From the NCBI GenBank assembly GCA_030549175.1, contig JAUKUA010000003.1, positions 2,542,001-2,606,000 of the forward strand: DNA of 64,000 bases, written 5' to 3'. The translations under genes were made by a program, and so were the position numbers. Below are positions 35,538-46,468 of the stretch, one piece after another (position 1 is the stretch's first letter; every line of letters begins with the position of its first letter). Below the pieces are notes generated by a model that did not search any database, was not told the origin of the DNA, and was given only the letters and a program-made list of their open reading frames with translations. Origin of the DNA: Lasiosphaeris hirsuta (lineage: Eukaryota > Ascomycota > Sordariomycetes > Sordariales > Lasiosphaeriaceae).

Positions 35538-37264
35538 ATGTCGGGAAGAAGAGTCACCAATTACCGGACCTACGAGGCCCAGTCTCGCCTGCTCGCCGCT
35601 GTGGTGGCGGCCCATCCGGATTTCAAACCCAACTACAAAGGTAAGTAAACATGACGTTATTGGCATCCCTACCGGATGTTTTTGCATTTCCACCGGGATC
35701 TGGTCGCGTCTGTCGAGTCTCGGTCGACTCGGCTGCCGTCCTCCCTGGTTCCGTTCTTTCCTTCGGTTTCCCCCATGACCCCCCTGGCATTTTTGTTGAG
35801 CCCCACTTGGCTTTGAGCACTTGCAACTTCCAACTTTCAGCTAGTGGCTATCACTTTTTCGCCTGTTTGGGATCCGGTAGCTGATGATGACTGCTGGTTC
35901 TCAGCCATTGCTCAGTACTATGGTGGTACGGCAACCCCCTCAGCGATTGAGCATCGCTTCAGACCCCTTCGTCACATTGCCGAAATGTTTCGAATGGCTG
36001 TTGGGGCCCAATTGGACCCTGAGAAGCTGGACATAGACAAGTCTAGAGAAGGTATGACTTCAAGTCCTCGCACTCGGTGTCTTTGGGTTTCTTATTGTTC
36101 TTTCTCGTTGCTGTTTGGTTCGCCACTTGCTTCGAGTTCCCGGTCGGGTTGCTAACGTGGTTTTCAACAGAGATTGCCAAGATGTATGGCGAGAGTACCC
36201 AGGGTGGTATTGAGTTCCAGTTCCGGGGAGTCAGACAGAATGCCGAGGTTCTGCGAAATGCAGCGGAGGAGAATAAGGATCCGAAAGAGGCCTTTACCGC
36301 TGCCACCGGCATTGGCGCTGCCACCGGCGCTACTCCGCAGACGCCCAAGGCGGGCTCTGCTCGCAAGCGTAAGGTCGCCACCACTGGCTCCACAGCCAAG
36401 AAGCCGCGGTCCACCGCTGCGAAATCGTCTGGACGGTCCAGCACCACCAAAGCTCGCCGAACAATGCCCGAGCCACGAGTCGCAGAGGATTCGGATGTCG
36501 ACTCGACTTCACAGGACTACGAGGACTTGGATCCTTCACCGACCAACATCCAGACGAAGAAGCGTGCACGCACAGTTGAGGCTTCACGCGAGGAGCTCAG
36601 AATCAGCCCTCCCATCTTCGATCTCGGATATTCCGAGAAGACGGCTGCCAAAATGGAGCCAGCCCGGGTCACCCGTGGCGCTATCAAGTCGTGCGAGACT
36701 ATCACCCCCACTGAGACTGAGGTCTCTACCCCTATTGACCCGTCTCTCAAGATGTCTTCGGGCCTCATGATGGACAACCTGAGTGACCAGGAGGATTTCC
36801 CCGACTTCTCCGAATTCACTTATGCCAGCCCTAAGGTGTCTGGCCATGACCACCATCTGCTGGCCCGGCAGTGCCCGCCCCCCGCTGGCAACGGTTATGT
36901 CATGGAGCCCCAGGTCTCTTCCGGTGCCCGGACCGGCGGCAACAGCATGCCGCTCAACCACCAGCCCTTCAGCGGACACTCCCAGAGCGGCCCGGATTTC
37001 AACGGCCCTCCCTCCATCAAGCAGGCCTTCACCCAGCTGCCCCCCATTAGCCAGACTTTTGGCGTCCTGCCCCCCCAGGTCAACAAGACTTTCGGCGGCC
37101 AGACTTTCATTGGCCAAGGTTTCTGCGGCGAGGGATTTGACGGCTTGCCCTCCTCTACCGGCCAGGTTTTCAACGGCCTGTCGTCGGGTTATAACGGCCT
37201 GCCCTCAAACAGCCAGTCTCAGAATGGCCATGGCGCTCTGTCCCCGGACGCTGGCGATATCTAA
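35538..37264 (+). CDS. Probable nuclear protein with a duplicated N-terminal module, function unknown
   Basis: Three exons: 35538-35640, 35905-36051 and 36171-37264 (447 residues). I do not recognise a named family. The N-terminus carries two related modules: residues about 35-66 (AIAQYYGGTATPSAIEHRFR then PLRHIAEMFRMA) and about 84-114 (EIAKMYGESTQGGIEFQFR then GVRQNAEVLRNA). They share IAxxYG...IExxFRxxRxxAExxRxA. Both are preceded by a phase-1 intron at the equivalent position. Repeated small helical modules of this kind are often Myb/SANT-like, but that is inference. A basic Ser/Lys-rich region follows (RKRKVAT, TAKKPR, KKRARTV), probably nuclear localisation, then an acidic stretch and a C-terminus rich in Gly/Asn/Phe with degenerate FxGLP/TFGxQ repeats. 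A nuclear regulator is a guess. Confidence 0.8.
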
Positions 37265-38409
37265 CTCTGTCACCACTTGATTCTTGGCATGATCCCCACC
37301 CTGGGCTTGACGGGGCTGATAGCGCGGGGACCCAACACCCCGCGCCATCAACCCCACCGTCTAAACTTTGAAGCCATTCAGACATTGGACGGAACCCCCA
37401 AATCGGCCAGTCAAGAGTCCTAATCGATCGCACAAGTTTTTCCGATCATGCCTTTTTTTTACTTTCTTTTTTTCTGTCCCCTGAATGTAAAAGTACTCGC
37501 AATTTCTCCGGTTGATATGATAGACACAATGCAGGACCTGCCTGCACTGCACTTGGCCCCACTTCTCTTTTCCCGCCATTTCGCCAACACACACATACAC
37601 ACACACACACCTCGTATCCGACCTTCTCGGCTGGTGTTGTTCATCCATCTCTGGCGTTCCATCTCGGCCTGTCTTTCTTCTCTCCAGCCACCATATCTAC
37701 CGGGCTGCATGTTGGTTCACATCAAGGATCTTTGCATACCCATCGGATTGAGGTACTCTTTGCTGGTGGATTCGCCAGGGCCGACGGAAGACCAGACACC
37801 ATCTATGACTTGGAGCTGAGCTTTAGGGACGGAATGGAGACAGGTTTTGCAGGCGTTTTGGCACCATCTGAATGGGATGAGATGGGATTGGGATTTCACG
37901 GCTTCTTCCGCCACGTAGTTTATGATAAGTAAGGTGTCTGGTCTCTCAGACCTGCGGATGATAGCCAGGCAGGTAGTCACACTCGGCTGGCTTGTTGTAC
38001 ATAGATGACAACACAGATAATGCATGCGTTGCCCTCTAATCTCTTGTTTGCCGTGATACCCCTGTAAATGTGAGCATCCCGCATACTGTGCCATGGCCAA
38101 AGCTTCGATCACACGCTGGCACACGATGAGCAGACCCAGAAAAGGATTTCAATTACATAACCCCCACTATGTTTTGGCGGCATGTGGTGATCTCACCCCC
38201 CCTTTCTGCGTCCCCCCAGCCCCAAACCCCATATCACGGTATCTTTACCATCTGCAGGTTAGCCTCCTCCATGCGGGGTGCTCATGGGAAGGGGGAGCCA
38301 CCAGCCAATGAACCACGTCTCAATGCAATCCGGTAATCTGGTGCATATCTTTGTTGCCTGCCGCATCACCATTTATTACTCCACAATCTGTGATGCTGTG
38401 CTACCTAGT
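37265..38409. other. Convergent 3' region with (AC)n
   Basis: This lies between the gene ending at 37264 (+) and MET12 (-). It contains an interrupted (AC)n tract at 37587-37610 and T-rich stretches near 37448-37475, and presumably both 3' UTRs. No gene is supportable. Confidence 0.6.
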
Positions 38410-40614
38410 CTACTCCAGCAGCAGCAAATCCCACAACGCATCCTTTTCCACAAAGTCGTGATGGATGATATTCACCAACCACGAGTCGGCGCGCACCGCC
38501 TCTAGCAGCTTCTCGCTGTCCGACCCCTTTCCGTACACCTTGGCCCACTCCCCCCAGATGCCAAACGCCTCCTCGCTCCACGCCCGGAAGCTGACCTCCT
38601 CAATGATCGTGGGCGTGACAATCTCCTTGCCCGGGAATACGCCCCACGTCACTGCGTTGGTGCTCGCCTCGCGCACCGCCGCCACCGGCCGGCCTTGCCC
38701 GTCGTCCGAGCTGACAAAGTCGCCGGCCGTGTTGGTGGCGTAGAAGCAGATGTGGTCCCGCATCTCGGGCCGCTGCAGCTTGGCCAGCAGCACCTGCCAG
38801 TCTGCCGACGGGATGAAGAACTCGACAAATGCCTTTTGAAAGACAAAGCCGTTCCGCGGGCCCCAGCCAAAGGTTGCGTCGTTGGAGCGTAACCCGTTGA
38901 CAGCCGGCTGCGATGCGAGCGACCACCACCCCTTGGAGTTGAGCGCGACCAGAGACTCCCGGATCGTATCTGTCTCGTCGTTGAACCCCTCCTCGCTCCA
39001 CGGGATGGCCGAGAGCTCGCCGCGCAAGTGGCGGATGAAGATATCACTGACATCACTCGTCGTCTTGGGGCTGCCCCACAACCGGAGCGCCTGCGCAACC
39101 GAGACATGCAAGCTGACGCCGTAGCCGTCGATCTGGCCGTAGGCCGGCGAGCGGGCATCGCCCCAACGCCCATTTGGGAAGTCGTCCCACGTCGCCTCGC
39201 GCCCCAGCACGCCCTCACCCTCGGATATGGCGAGCGTGTTGGCGCGCGTGTTGACTGGCTCGGCTGGCATACTGGCCTCGAGTGCCGTCGCCTCGTAGTC
39301 TGGGTAGGATGCCGGCCGGTCCAAAACAATCACACGGTTGCGGGGGTCGGAGCCGACTGACGACTTCCGTCGCTCGAGCTCCTGGAGAGTCTGCGTCGGG
39401 GACGCGCCATTCACCTGGAGGAGGGGCGGGGAGGCGAGGGAGACGGGAACGTCTAGTTCGGGTGTGCTAGGCGGGATCAGGCCGCTCCGTTCCAGGATGA
39501 ATGACACGGATTTTTCCAGGTTGAGGGTGTAAAAGTGGAAGCCCTTGGGGCCCGGAGTCCTGCTCTTGACTTCCTTGATTTCCTCGATAAGCTCGCTGAG
39601 GATGTCCACGCCCACCGACTTCACCTTCTCGTCGTCTCCCTTGACACTGTCCAGCCGTGCCATCAGAGGTTCCGGCATCTTGGCATGGCTGAGCTTGGTT
39701 GTCCTCTTGATCATCTGGTAGCCCTGGATTGGCATGAGCCCCGGGATGATGATGATATCTTTAAATGCCCCACTGGGGTGCCCTCTCAGCGTCGTCTCAA
39801 AGCTGCCGTAGGCCTTGATGTCAAAGAATAGTTGTGTCATGATAAAGTCGGCACCGGCCTGCACCTTGTCGACGAGGGAGGAAAGGTCGTGCTCGAGGCT
39901 TTGGCCCAGGGGGTGGCTCTCGTCGGCATGGCCCTCGGGATAGGCGGCGACGCCGATGCAGAAGTAGTCGCCATGTGTTTTCCGGATGTAGCGCACCAAA
40001 TCGATGGCCCACACGAACTCTTCCTCCTCGTCGGTTGCATCGGGTTCGTTGGAGTCACGGTACTCTGCCCTCCTCGGCGGGTCGCCCCTTAGCGCGAGAA
40101 TGTTCCGTATCCCGAGCGCCTTGGCATCGTCCAGGGCCTTGTCGATGAGCTGGCGGCTCATGTTGGTACAGGTGAGGTGGAGGCACGTTGTGAGGCCCAG
40201 CTCGCGCTGGCATATCTCGGCGAGCTCGAGCGACTTCTGGGCGGTCGAGCCGCCGGCACCCCAGGTGACGTTGACGAAGAGCGGGTGCAGAGCTCTCGCC
40301 ATGCGGTCGAGCCGGTCTCGGAGGTTGGAGAAGCCCATGGCCGTCTTGGGTGGGAAGAACTCTAGCGAGAAGTAGGTTGCGTCAGCGGGCAGGGCCGCGA
40401 CCTTGTCCGTGATTCGCTCCATGGCCGGGTCCTCGAGACTCAGCGCGTCTAGTCCCAGGTCTGCGAGGTACTCGCCCATCGAAGCTGGGGACAGGACCCT
40501 TCTCCTGATGTCGAAATCGTCTCCGCGCGTAGCCCAGCGAGACGATGCAGGGGCATTGGCAGGGGGGTTTGTAGGGGGGTCGGGAACAGCGTTGTCGGCG
40601 GTGGTCGTCGGCAT
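38410..40614 (-). CDS. MET12: Methylenetetrahydrofolate reductase, MET12 type
   Basis: Single exon, 734 residues. The enzyme reduces 5,10-methylene-THF to 5-methyl-THF with FAD, feeding methionine synthesis. The catalytic TIM barrel begins with SLEFFPPKT at residues 83-91 (the Glu is the family's active-site acid). VTWGAGG (116-122), LHLTCTNMSR (146-154), ALRGDPP (174-180), GVAAYPEGH and QLFFD follow. A Ser/Pro-containing linker leads to the C-terminal AdoMet-binding regulatory domain (ATWDDFPNGRWGDARSPAYG ... GWWSLASQPAVNG ... WGVFPGKEIVTPTIIEE). EFFPPKT with VTWGAGG is the MET12 pattern rather than MET13. The first about 65 residues, Pro/Ala-rich, extend beyond the usual start (equivalent to MERITDKV at 65). 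The start at 40614 is the first ATG of the open frame. No intron is needed. Confidence 0.93.
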   Translation of the reverse strand: MPTTTADNAVPDPPTNPPANAPASSRWATRGDDFDIRRRVLSPASMGEYLADLGLDALSLEDPAMERITDKVAALPADATYFSLEFFPPKTAMGFSNLRDRLDRMARALHPLFVNVTWGAGGSTAQKSLELAEICQRELGLTTCLHLTCTNMSRQLIDKALDDAKALGIRNILALRGDPPRRAEYRDSNEPDATDEEEEFVWAIDLVRYIRKTHGDYFCIGVAAYPEGHADESHPLGQSLEHDLSSLVDKVQAGADFIMTQLFFDIKAYGSFETTLRGHPSGAFKDIIIIPGLMPIQGYQMIKRTTKLSHAKMPEPLMARLDSVKGDDEKVKSVGVDILSELIEEIKEVKSRTPGPKGFHFYTLNLEKSVSFILERSGLIPPSTPELDVPVSLASPPLLQVNGASPTQTLQELERRKSSVGSDPRNRVIVLDRPASYPDYEATALEASMPAEPVNTRANTLAISEGEGVLGREATWDDFPNGRWGDARSPAYGQIDGYGVSLHVSVAQALRLWGSPKTTSDVSDIFIRHLRGELSAIPWSEEGFNDETDTIRESLVALNSKGWWSLASQPAVNGLRSNDATFGWGPRNGFVFQKAFVEFFIPSADWQVLLAKLQRPEMRDHICFYATNTAGDFVSSDDGQGRPVAAVREASTNAVTWGVFPGKEIVTPTIIEEVSFRAWSEEAFGIWGEWAKVYGKGSDSEKLLEAVRADSWLVNIIHHDFVEKDALWDLLLLE

Positions 40615-42771
40615 GGTGGTCAGCGATCAGCAGCAATGGCTGCCCCTTTTATCCCTTTTATTAATCTGGGCTCGAGGTTGGGGCTGGAGAGGCTGGAATC
40701 GCTTCGGGAATCGCTTTGTCAGGGCAGGCACACTTGGGGGGGGCATCGTGCATTCTTTGCGGCCGCACACTACCCCACCTTTTTACGTATGACGTTCTGT
40801 GCGTGGGGTTGGGTCGCAGTTCAGCGCCGTAATTGAGATCGCTGGGCGCGGGGCTCGGAAATGTGGGGACGGCATCTGCGGTGAAACGGCCAACCACAGC
40901 GCCTTCAGCACATCCCAACAGTGCCCTCCCCGCAGCGCCTCGCGATGTTCACCGCGCCACGACGCTAAGAGACGCTTCCGGAAGCTTTTAGGGGCCGGCT
41001 TCCCGAACTCGGCGCGATCTGGATCAGGTGGCTCGCACGCCTCGGCGTACTCACTACTGCTGCGCACATCTACTACAGCATCGACCGGAGAACATAGCAC
41101 AGGCTCAATGAACCCCCACACTCCGGTCTTTACACGGCACCCAGGGACACTGTCGCTTGTCTCAGGCTGTATCTCGATTCTTGCTACCGGCGTGACTATA
41201 AGACGGCAACGCCCACCCCCCATTGGGGAACGTGCCCCGATATCTTCAACATGTGCTAGGCCGGAATTGATTCCTGCCCGAAAGAGAGGCGAGATTCTCC
41301 GGGCGGTCGGGTTCGCTTGGACCGAGCCGTGTCCCTTACCTCAGACGCGAGCGCAGAGCCTCACTTGAGACATCTGATGTCGCGCAGACGGGAACGGAAA
41401 AGTGAAAAAAAGGGGAGCCTGCAGACCACAGGGGTTAGCCCTCGAGACTAGCAAGATGCAGGCTGCGGCGGTGGCAACGGTGAAAAGATAGCTCAGTACT
41501 AGGCCACGATATCGTCACGCTCAACCCACGACGTGGGAACCTCCTATGCCCCTAAGGACACGAGCGGTTCCGTCGTTGTTGAGTAGGCTTACCAGATTGT
41601 TACACGTCATCAAAGCAAACGACAAGGGCAATTGGAAGCAGCCGGACTTACAGATTCAGACTCGGTTGAATGCTCTAGCTTCTGTGCGCTGGCACACTTT
41701 CCATGTATGGATGTCACGCGCAATTGGGTTTCAACAACTAGAGCCCCTCTTTCCCATTTAACGGGTAAGAGCAGCATGTGTGGCCTGTGGTATGGAAGGC
41801 AGTGAAAATGTCCGGATCTTGCTTCAGGTCATCAACGCATCATGGACGCCGCGCAAATGGGGCACTCGTGATGATGGTTTTAAGCAAGGGCAATTTAGAG
41901 GAGTTATTCTCGACACACGATCGGAAACGCCCAGCAGCGTGGAGGTGGTTGCAGCTTGCTGGCGATGATTTGCGCTTGTGGTCGTTATTTCAAAAGAAGA
42001 AAAAAAGAGAAAGGGAAAATTCTAGGCCTGGACAACTTGTAGCGTTTGCGGCCGAAAATTTGCGCCCCTCCTCACCGCCCGGCACGTTTTCTTAGGGCGT
42101 GGTGCTCGGCGCTCGTGGGCTCCAGCCGTGGCACCTGTGGACACTGGTTGCGCTCGTCGCCAGCGGTCGGTGTCCCCTGCAGCGCCTCAGCGGTGGCCGG
42201 TGGCCAGTCACGACTTGGCGTTGGCCGTCTCTATGGAGCACCAGACCCGCCACGGTTCGCCGCTGGGGCCCATTACGGTCAAAGATTTGTCTTTTTCACG
42301 ATTAAATCGACGTCCCAGAAATCTCCATCTTGCCATTCTTTCACGCCCAACGCCCCCGACTCTTCTCCCGCAGCCCAATTCCGACTAGCACTTACTCGAT
42401 ATTTCATCTCATGAGCCATTGCACGACCGCCTCGACATCGTCAAGACCGCGCCTCTCCAGACTGAAGACTGCCTGCCCGCTGCCATCGCGCTGCCGCTGC
42501 CGCTGCCCTTCCTGACATCATCTGTTACCACTGCACCGTACGCCCGCCAGCTTCAATCGTAGCCGTTGCTTCGCCGGTCCTGCTAGTGTCTCCCTCCGCA
42601 ACAGCAACCGAATCCGCCGCCGCTCCTCGATTCTCCCAATAGCCGCCGATCGCTCCCCTGCAGATACACCACCTGTGAGACTCCGTCACTCGCTCACTGG
42701 TGCAGCACCCGCCGGGTTACACGCCTAAGCCCGAATCGCTTTTCGTCGAGGATCCCGGTTCCGACTTCTTC
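40615..42771. promoter_or_regulatory. Divergent upstream region, MET12 / 4EHP-like
   Basis: About 2.15 kb between two divergent genes. No convincing open frame. The right third (from about 42,300) is C/T- and CCG-rich, as expected of the eIF4E-like gene's leader. A purine-rich AAGAAGAAAAAAAG-type stretch lies near 41995-42010. No TATA consensus stands out. Confidence 0.55.
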
Positions 42772-43991
42772 ATGGATAATCTATGGAGTCGCCGTGCTAA
42801 GTGGGTTCATTGTGCCCCCACCCCTCTAAGCCTATTCTCAATCGTTACTAACACGAATGTTGCCGTCGCAGCTCGAGCAACCTCTCTCTCAAAACCCCGA
42901 GCTCTAGCGGCCAAGGCGACAGCTCTTCGGCGCGCAACCAGCCCTTCTCCAAGCGATTCGGTGGGGACGGCTCTTCACACGGAGGAAAATCCAATCCTTT
43001 TAATTCCATACCCACCCCGGGAGGCGGCCTTGCGTCACCCACCAGCGGGGCATCAAGCGCCTTCGGCCTAGGCTCCGGTGCCTTCGCATCATTTGGCGCC
43101 CCCTCGGCAAAGACGCCAAAGTCGCCCGGGAATCCCTTCGAGGCGTCGTTGGGAGCTGCTGCCAAGACACCATCTGCCGAGAAATCAGCAAAGGAGGGTG
43201 GTCTGGGCGGTAACAGGACGATCGGCAAGCCGCCATCCAGCGCCTCGTTGGCCGAGTCAAACAGAACTGCTGGTGGATCGTCCGTCTCGGTGGTACCAAG
43301 CCATCAGCTGCGCAACAGTTGGGTGTTTTGGTTCCGCCCGCCTATCTCCAAGGCGAACGGATTTATTGAATACGAGAAGACTTTGCATCCAATTGCGGCG
43401 TGTGAGTCTGCCGAGGAATTCTTCTCGGTGTACCAGCATCTCAAGCGGCCGTCGGCCCTACCGTTGGTGTCCGATTTTCATCTTTTTAAGAAGGGAATCC
43501 GCCCGATATGGGAGGATGACGAAAATAAGCGGGGTGGGAAGTGGATTGTGCGCCTCAGAAAGGGGGTTGCGGACCGCTACTGGGAGGACCTGCTGCTTGC
43601 CATTGTTGGAGACCAGTTTGGCGAGGCCAACGAAGAGGTCTGTGGCGCCGTGCTGAGTGTTAGAAACGGGGAGGACATCCTCAGCATTTGGGCTCGGTCG
43701 GATGGACAGCGGGTCCTCAAGATCCGGTATGCTACCCTGCTGTATGATCACTAACATTCTGAACCGGCTGTACTGACTTCCTAATGCAGCGAAACCATGA
43801 GACGGATCTTATCCTTTCCTCCGGAAACGAAGCTCGAGTGGAAGAGCCATGACTCGAGTATCCAGCAGCGTACTGCTATCGAGGAATCTCGCCGTGAGAA
43901 ATCGGGGAACCATCACCACCACGGTGACAAGCGGTCGACTAAGCCGCAACATCAGCAGTCGGACGACCAGAAGAACTCGCTGACCGCATAA
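42772..43991 (+). CDS. Class II eIF4E (4EHP/eIF4E2-like) cap-binding protein
   Basis: Three exons: 42772-42800, 42872-43726 and 43790-43991 (361 residues). The first 150 residues are Ser/Gly/Pro-rich and disordered. The eIF4E fold starts at NSWVFWF (158-164). Diagnostic 4EHP matches are the Tyr at 177 (FIEYEKT) where canonical eIF4E has its first cap-stacking Trp, LVSDFHLFKKGIRPIWEDD (209-226, with Trp223 as second cap-stacking residue) and GGKWIVRLRKG. Class II factors bind the cap weakly and repress or fine-tune translation. After SIWARSDGQRVLKIR the last exon gives ETMRRILSFPPETKLEWKSHDSS and a His/Lys-rich tail. The GTGGGT donor and CTAAC branch site of intron 1 are clear. Start: ATG at the MDNLWSRR motif; the upstream frame has no ATG. 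Neighbours give no functional clue. Confidence 0.9.
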
Positions 43992-44791
43992 AACCCCCCA
44001 CCCTCATCATCCACAGCCCCTCGCGCGAAGCAAAACAACAAAAAACCATTATGCAGGGGGTCGGCCAATAAGCCTGACCTTTCTACATATGTACAGTATC
44101 AACAGCAAACATGCAATGAATTCAGCATCCTCCCGCGCGGAAACCATGGGTCTGTCTATTTTACCCCATGTCCTTGGACAAGTGGTCTTTTTTATGAGAG
44201 CAGGAAGGATGGGCAGCGTTTTTTGTCCTGGGTATCATTTGATTTTGCTATTGAAAGCGTGGGAATGAATAGCGAGGCGGCAGCTAGGGGGGATTGGCGG
44301 ACTTGGGAAACTATTGGGAGGCAGGCCGTTTTGCTTTGCTTGTTCGTCATTTCTGATTGCAGTTTCTGGATGTGTAATTGTAGTACTTGTAGCTATAACT
44401 CGCTCAGAAAACCCGCAACCAACAACCAACACACCCAACATCCTCGCCCACACCAAACCCCTCGGGAGCACGGCTATGGGCTCGAAAGCTCGGGAACAGA
44501 TGGAGAGCAGTGGCGGTTGGCCGGGATGAATCGTACATTTTAGCGGTGAATACTTTGCCATCGTGTCCGTTAGGGACAAGCGCAATAACACCCACTAATC
44601 GAATATACAAAAAAACCACGTCATTAGCGCGTGTCTCAGTTTCTATCTTCTTCGTCGTATGCTACTGGTCCGATATCGTGGACCTGAGCTCGCTCTCGGC
44701 TTTCCTGAGGCTGGTTCTCCTTGATGGGGAATCCCCCCTCCGGTTGGTATCATCATCTCATTCTCTTTTCTTTCCTCCTAGCCCCTCCCGT
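43992..44791. other. Convergent 3' region
   Basis: Eight hundred bases between the 4EHP-like gene (+) and SAD1 (-). Presumably both 3' UTRs. No gene is supportable. Confidence 0.6.
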
Positions 44792-46468
44792 TCAAGCCCT
44801 CCCTTTCCCCTTCCCCCTCGACGGCAACGACGTCGAACTCGGCGGCGGGCCCCCTCTCCTCCGCTCCCAAACTTGCAGATATGTCTCCCCAAGATAGAGC
44901 AGCTCGCTGCGGATCTTATCAACGAACAGATCCTGGGCCACAACCCACTCGTCTGTCGACTTGTCGCGCACCTGCACCTTCCACGTCTTGCGCTCCTCGC
45001 CGCTGTCGGCTACGTCGTCCTTGGCCCGCACCGCCTCGTGCACCACGTTGGCTACCAGGTCGTACCAGATGGGCTCGCCCGGCGGGTGCTGCGTCGGGTC
45101 GGGCTCGGCATAGGGCGCCACGTCGAGGTTGCGCGCATCAAAGGTGACGATGGTAGGGTTGCGCTCCGAGACGAACTTGTTGTGGCTGAAGCGCTTGACG
45201 TGCAGCACGAGAAAGGGGGGCAGCGGGTGCACGAGGCGGTAGCGCTTGCGCTGCGCGTTGAGCTCCTGGGCCGTCACGCCGTTGTACTTGGCCAGGATGG
45301 TGGTGAGCGGGACTTGGGGGATGATGTTGCGCTCGCGCTCGTCCTGGAAGAGCGGGGCCGGGGGCAGGTCGAGCGTCAGCAGGAGGAAGCGGCTGATGTC
45401 GACCTTGACCTCGGCGGCTTCCTCGAACCGCAGCCGGTCCGAGGCGTCGGCTTTCGCCGTGATGGCTTGCGACTCCACCTTGAGCTTGCCCTGGAAGACG
45501 CGATGGATCATGCTTGAGCCGGGCTTGGTCTTGCTGCCGCCCAGGCCGAGGTGGAGGTGGTTGAGGAACCAGGAGAGGAACTCGACCGGGTCGGATTGTG
45601 CTGTGAGGGTGAAGCGCTTGTTGGAGCGCAGCGAGATTTCCTGGAGCAGCTCGTGCGGCGACACGTGCGACTTGAACGCGCGCGGGTTCCAGATCTTGCG
45701 GAAGAGGATGGATGTGCGCTTGACGAGCTCGGGCGCGCTGCTAAAGTCCTCAAGCAGGAGGAAGTTCCGTAACGGCGAGACGTGCGATAGCGCCTGGACT
45801 ATGACGTTGAGATAATCGTTCTCCTTGATGTTGTTCATGCCCACAAAACCTGGCGTGTACTCCTTGCCAGCCAGGGTAAATGAGGTGCGCGGCCGGCGGT
45901 CAAACTCCATCACCTCTTGGCGCGTGTATCGCGGGTCCGACACGTACTTGATGTCGTCGAGCGATTTCCCCGTGACCTCATACCCCTCAGGCAGCACATA
46001 GACTTTTTGGGTGCCCATGTTGATGTAGACGTGGTGGCTCTCGTCAAGGGCGTGGAAGTAGGCGTGCGACTTGGGGCCGCGACCCTGGAAGTACTTGCCG
46101 CATACCAGGCAGGCGTACACGTTGATGTTGGACAGGCTGATGGAGCAGAGCTTCTCAAAATCGAAATCGAGCACGTTGCGATCGATGGTGTCGAGGTACA
46201 GGTCGTCGTAGCCCTCTGTCGGTGCGGACTGGCGGATCGGCGCTTTCTCTTGGGCCTCGTCCCCAAAGTCACCCTCGTCCTCTTCCCTTATGCCATTCCC
46301 AAGCCCGTTGCGGTGCGGTCCCTCTCGGCCGTCGTCTCCATCTCCATTCTCGGGCAAGCTGGCCGGGGTCAGGCTCTTGTTATAATCGTCGAATCGTGAC
46401 CTCTTGGATGCGGGTGAGTCTCGGTCTAATAGGTCGTCAAGCGCTTCCGACGCCTGTCGTTTCGCCAT
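44792..46468 (-). CDS. SAD1: SAD1/USP39-type tri-snRNP protein, inactive ubiquitin-protease fold
   Basis: Single exon, 558 residues. SAD1 (USP39 in animals) is a U4/U6.U5 tri-snRNP-associated splicing factor with a ubiquitin-protease fold but no protease activity. An acidic N-terminus precedes a zinc-finger UBP domain (about 105-165, with VYACLVCGKYFQGRGPKSHAYFHALDESHH). The C-terminal UCH-like domain starts at GFVGMNNIKENDYLNVIVQAL (208-228). The active-site Cys is replaced by Asp218 in the Asn-Asp-Tyr triplet. The LVLHVKRFSHNKF and WYDLVANVVHEA segments match the later boxes. The start at 46468 is the ATG of MAKRQASEALDDLLDRD; the frame extends a few codons upstream without ATG. A T-run near 46585 lies in the upstream region. 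Confidence 0.93.
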   Translation of the reverse strand: MAKRQASEALDDLLDRDSPASKRSRFDDYNKSLTPASLPENGDGDDGREGPHRNGLGNGIREEDEGDFGDEAQEKAPIRQSAPTEGYDDLYLDTIDRNVLDFDFEKLCSISLSNINVYACLVCGKYFQGRGPKSHAYFHALDESHHVYINMGTQKVYVLPEGYEVTGKSLDDIKYVSDPRYTRQEVMEFDRRPRTSFTLAGKEYTPGFVGMNNIKENDYLNVIVQALSHVSPLRNFLLLEDFSSAPELVKRTSILFRKIWNPRAFKSHVSPHELLQEISLRSNKRFTLTAQSDPVEFLSWFLNHLHLGLGGSKTKPGSSMIHRVFQGKLKVESQAITAKADASDRLRFEEAAEVKVDISRFLLLTLDLPPAPLFQDERERNIIPQVPLTTILAKYNGVTAQELNAQRKRYRLVHPLPPFLVLHVKRFSHNKFVSERNPTIVTFDARNLDVAPYAEPDPTQHPPGEPIWYDLVANVVHEAVRAKDDVADSGEERKTWKVQVRDKSTDEWVVAQDLFVDKIRSELLYLGETYLQVWERRRGGPPPSSTSLPSRGKGKGRA

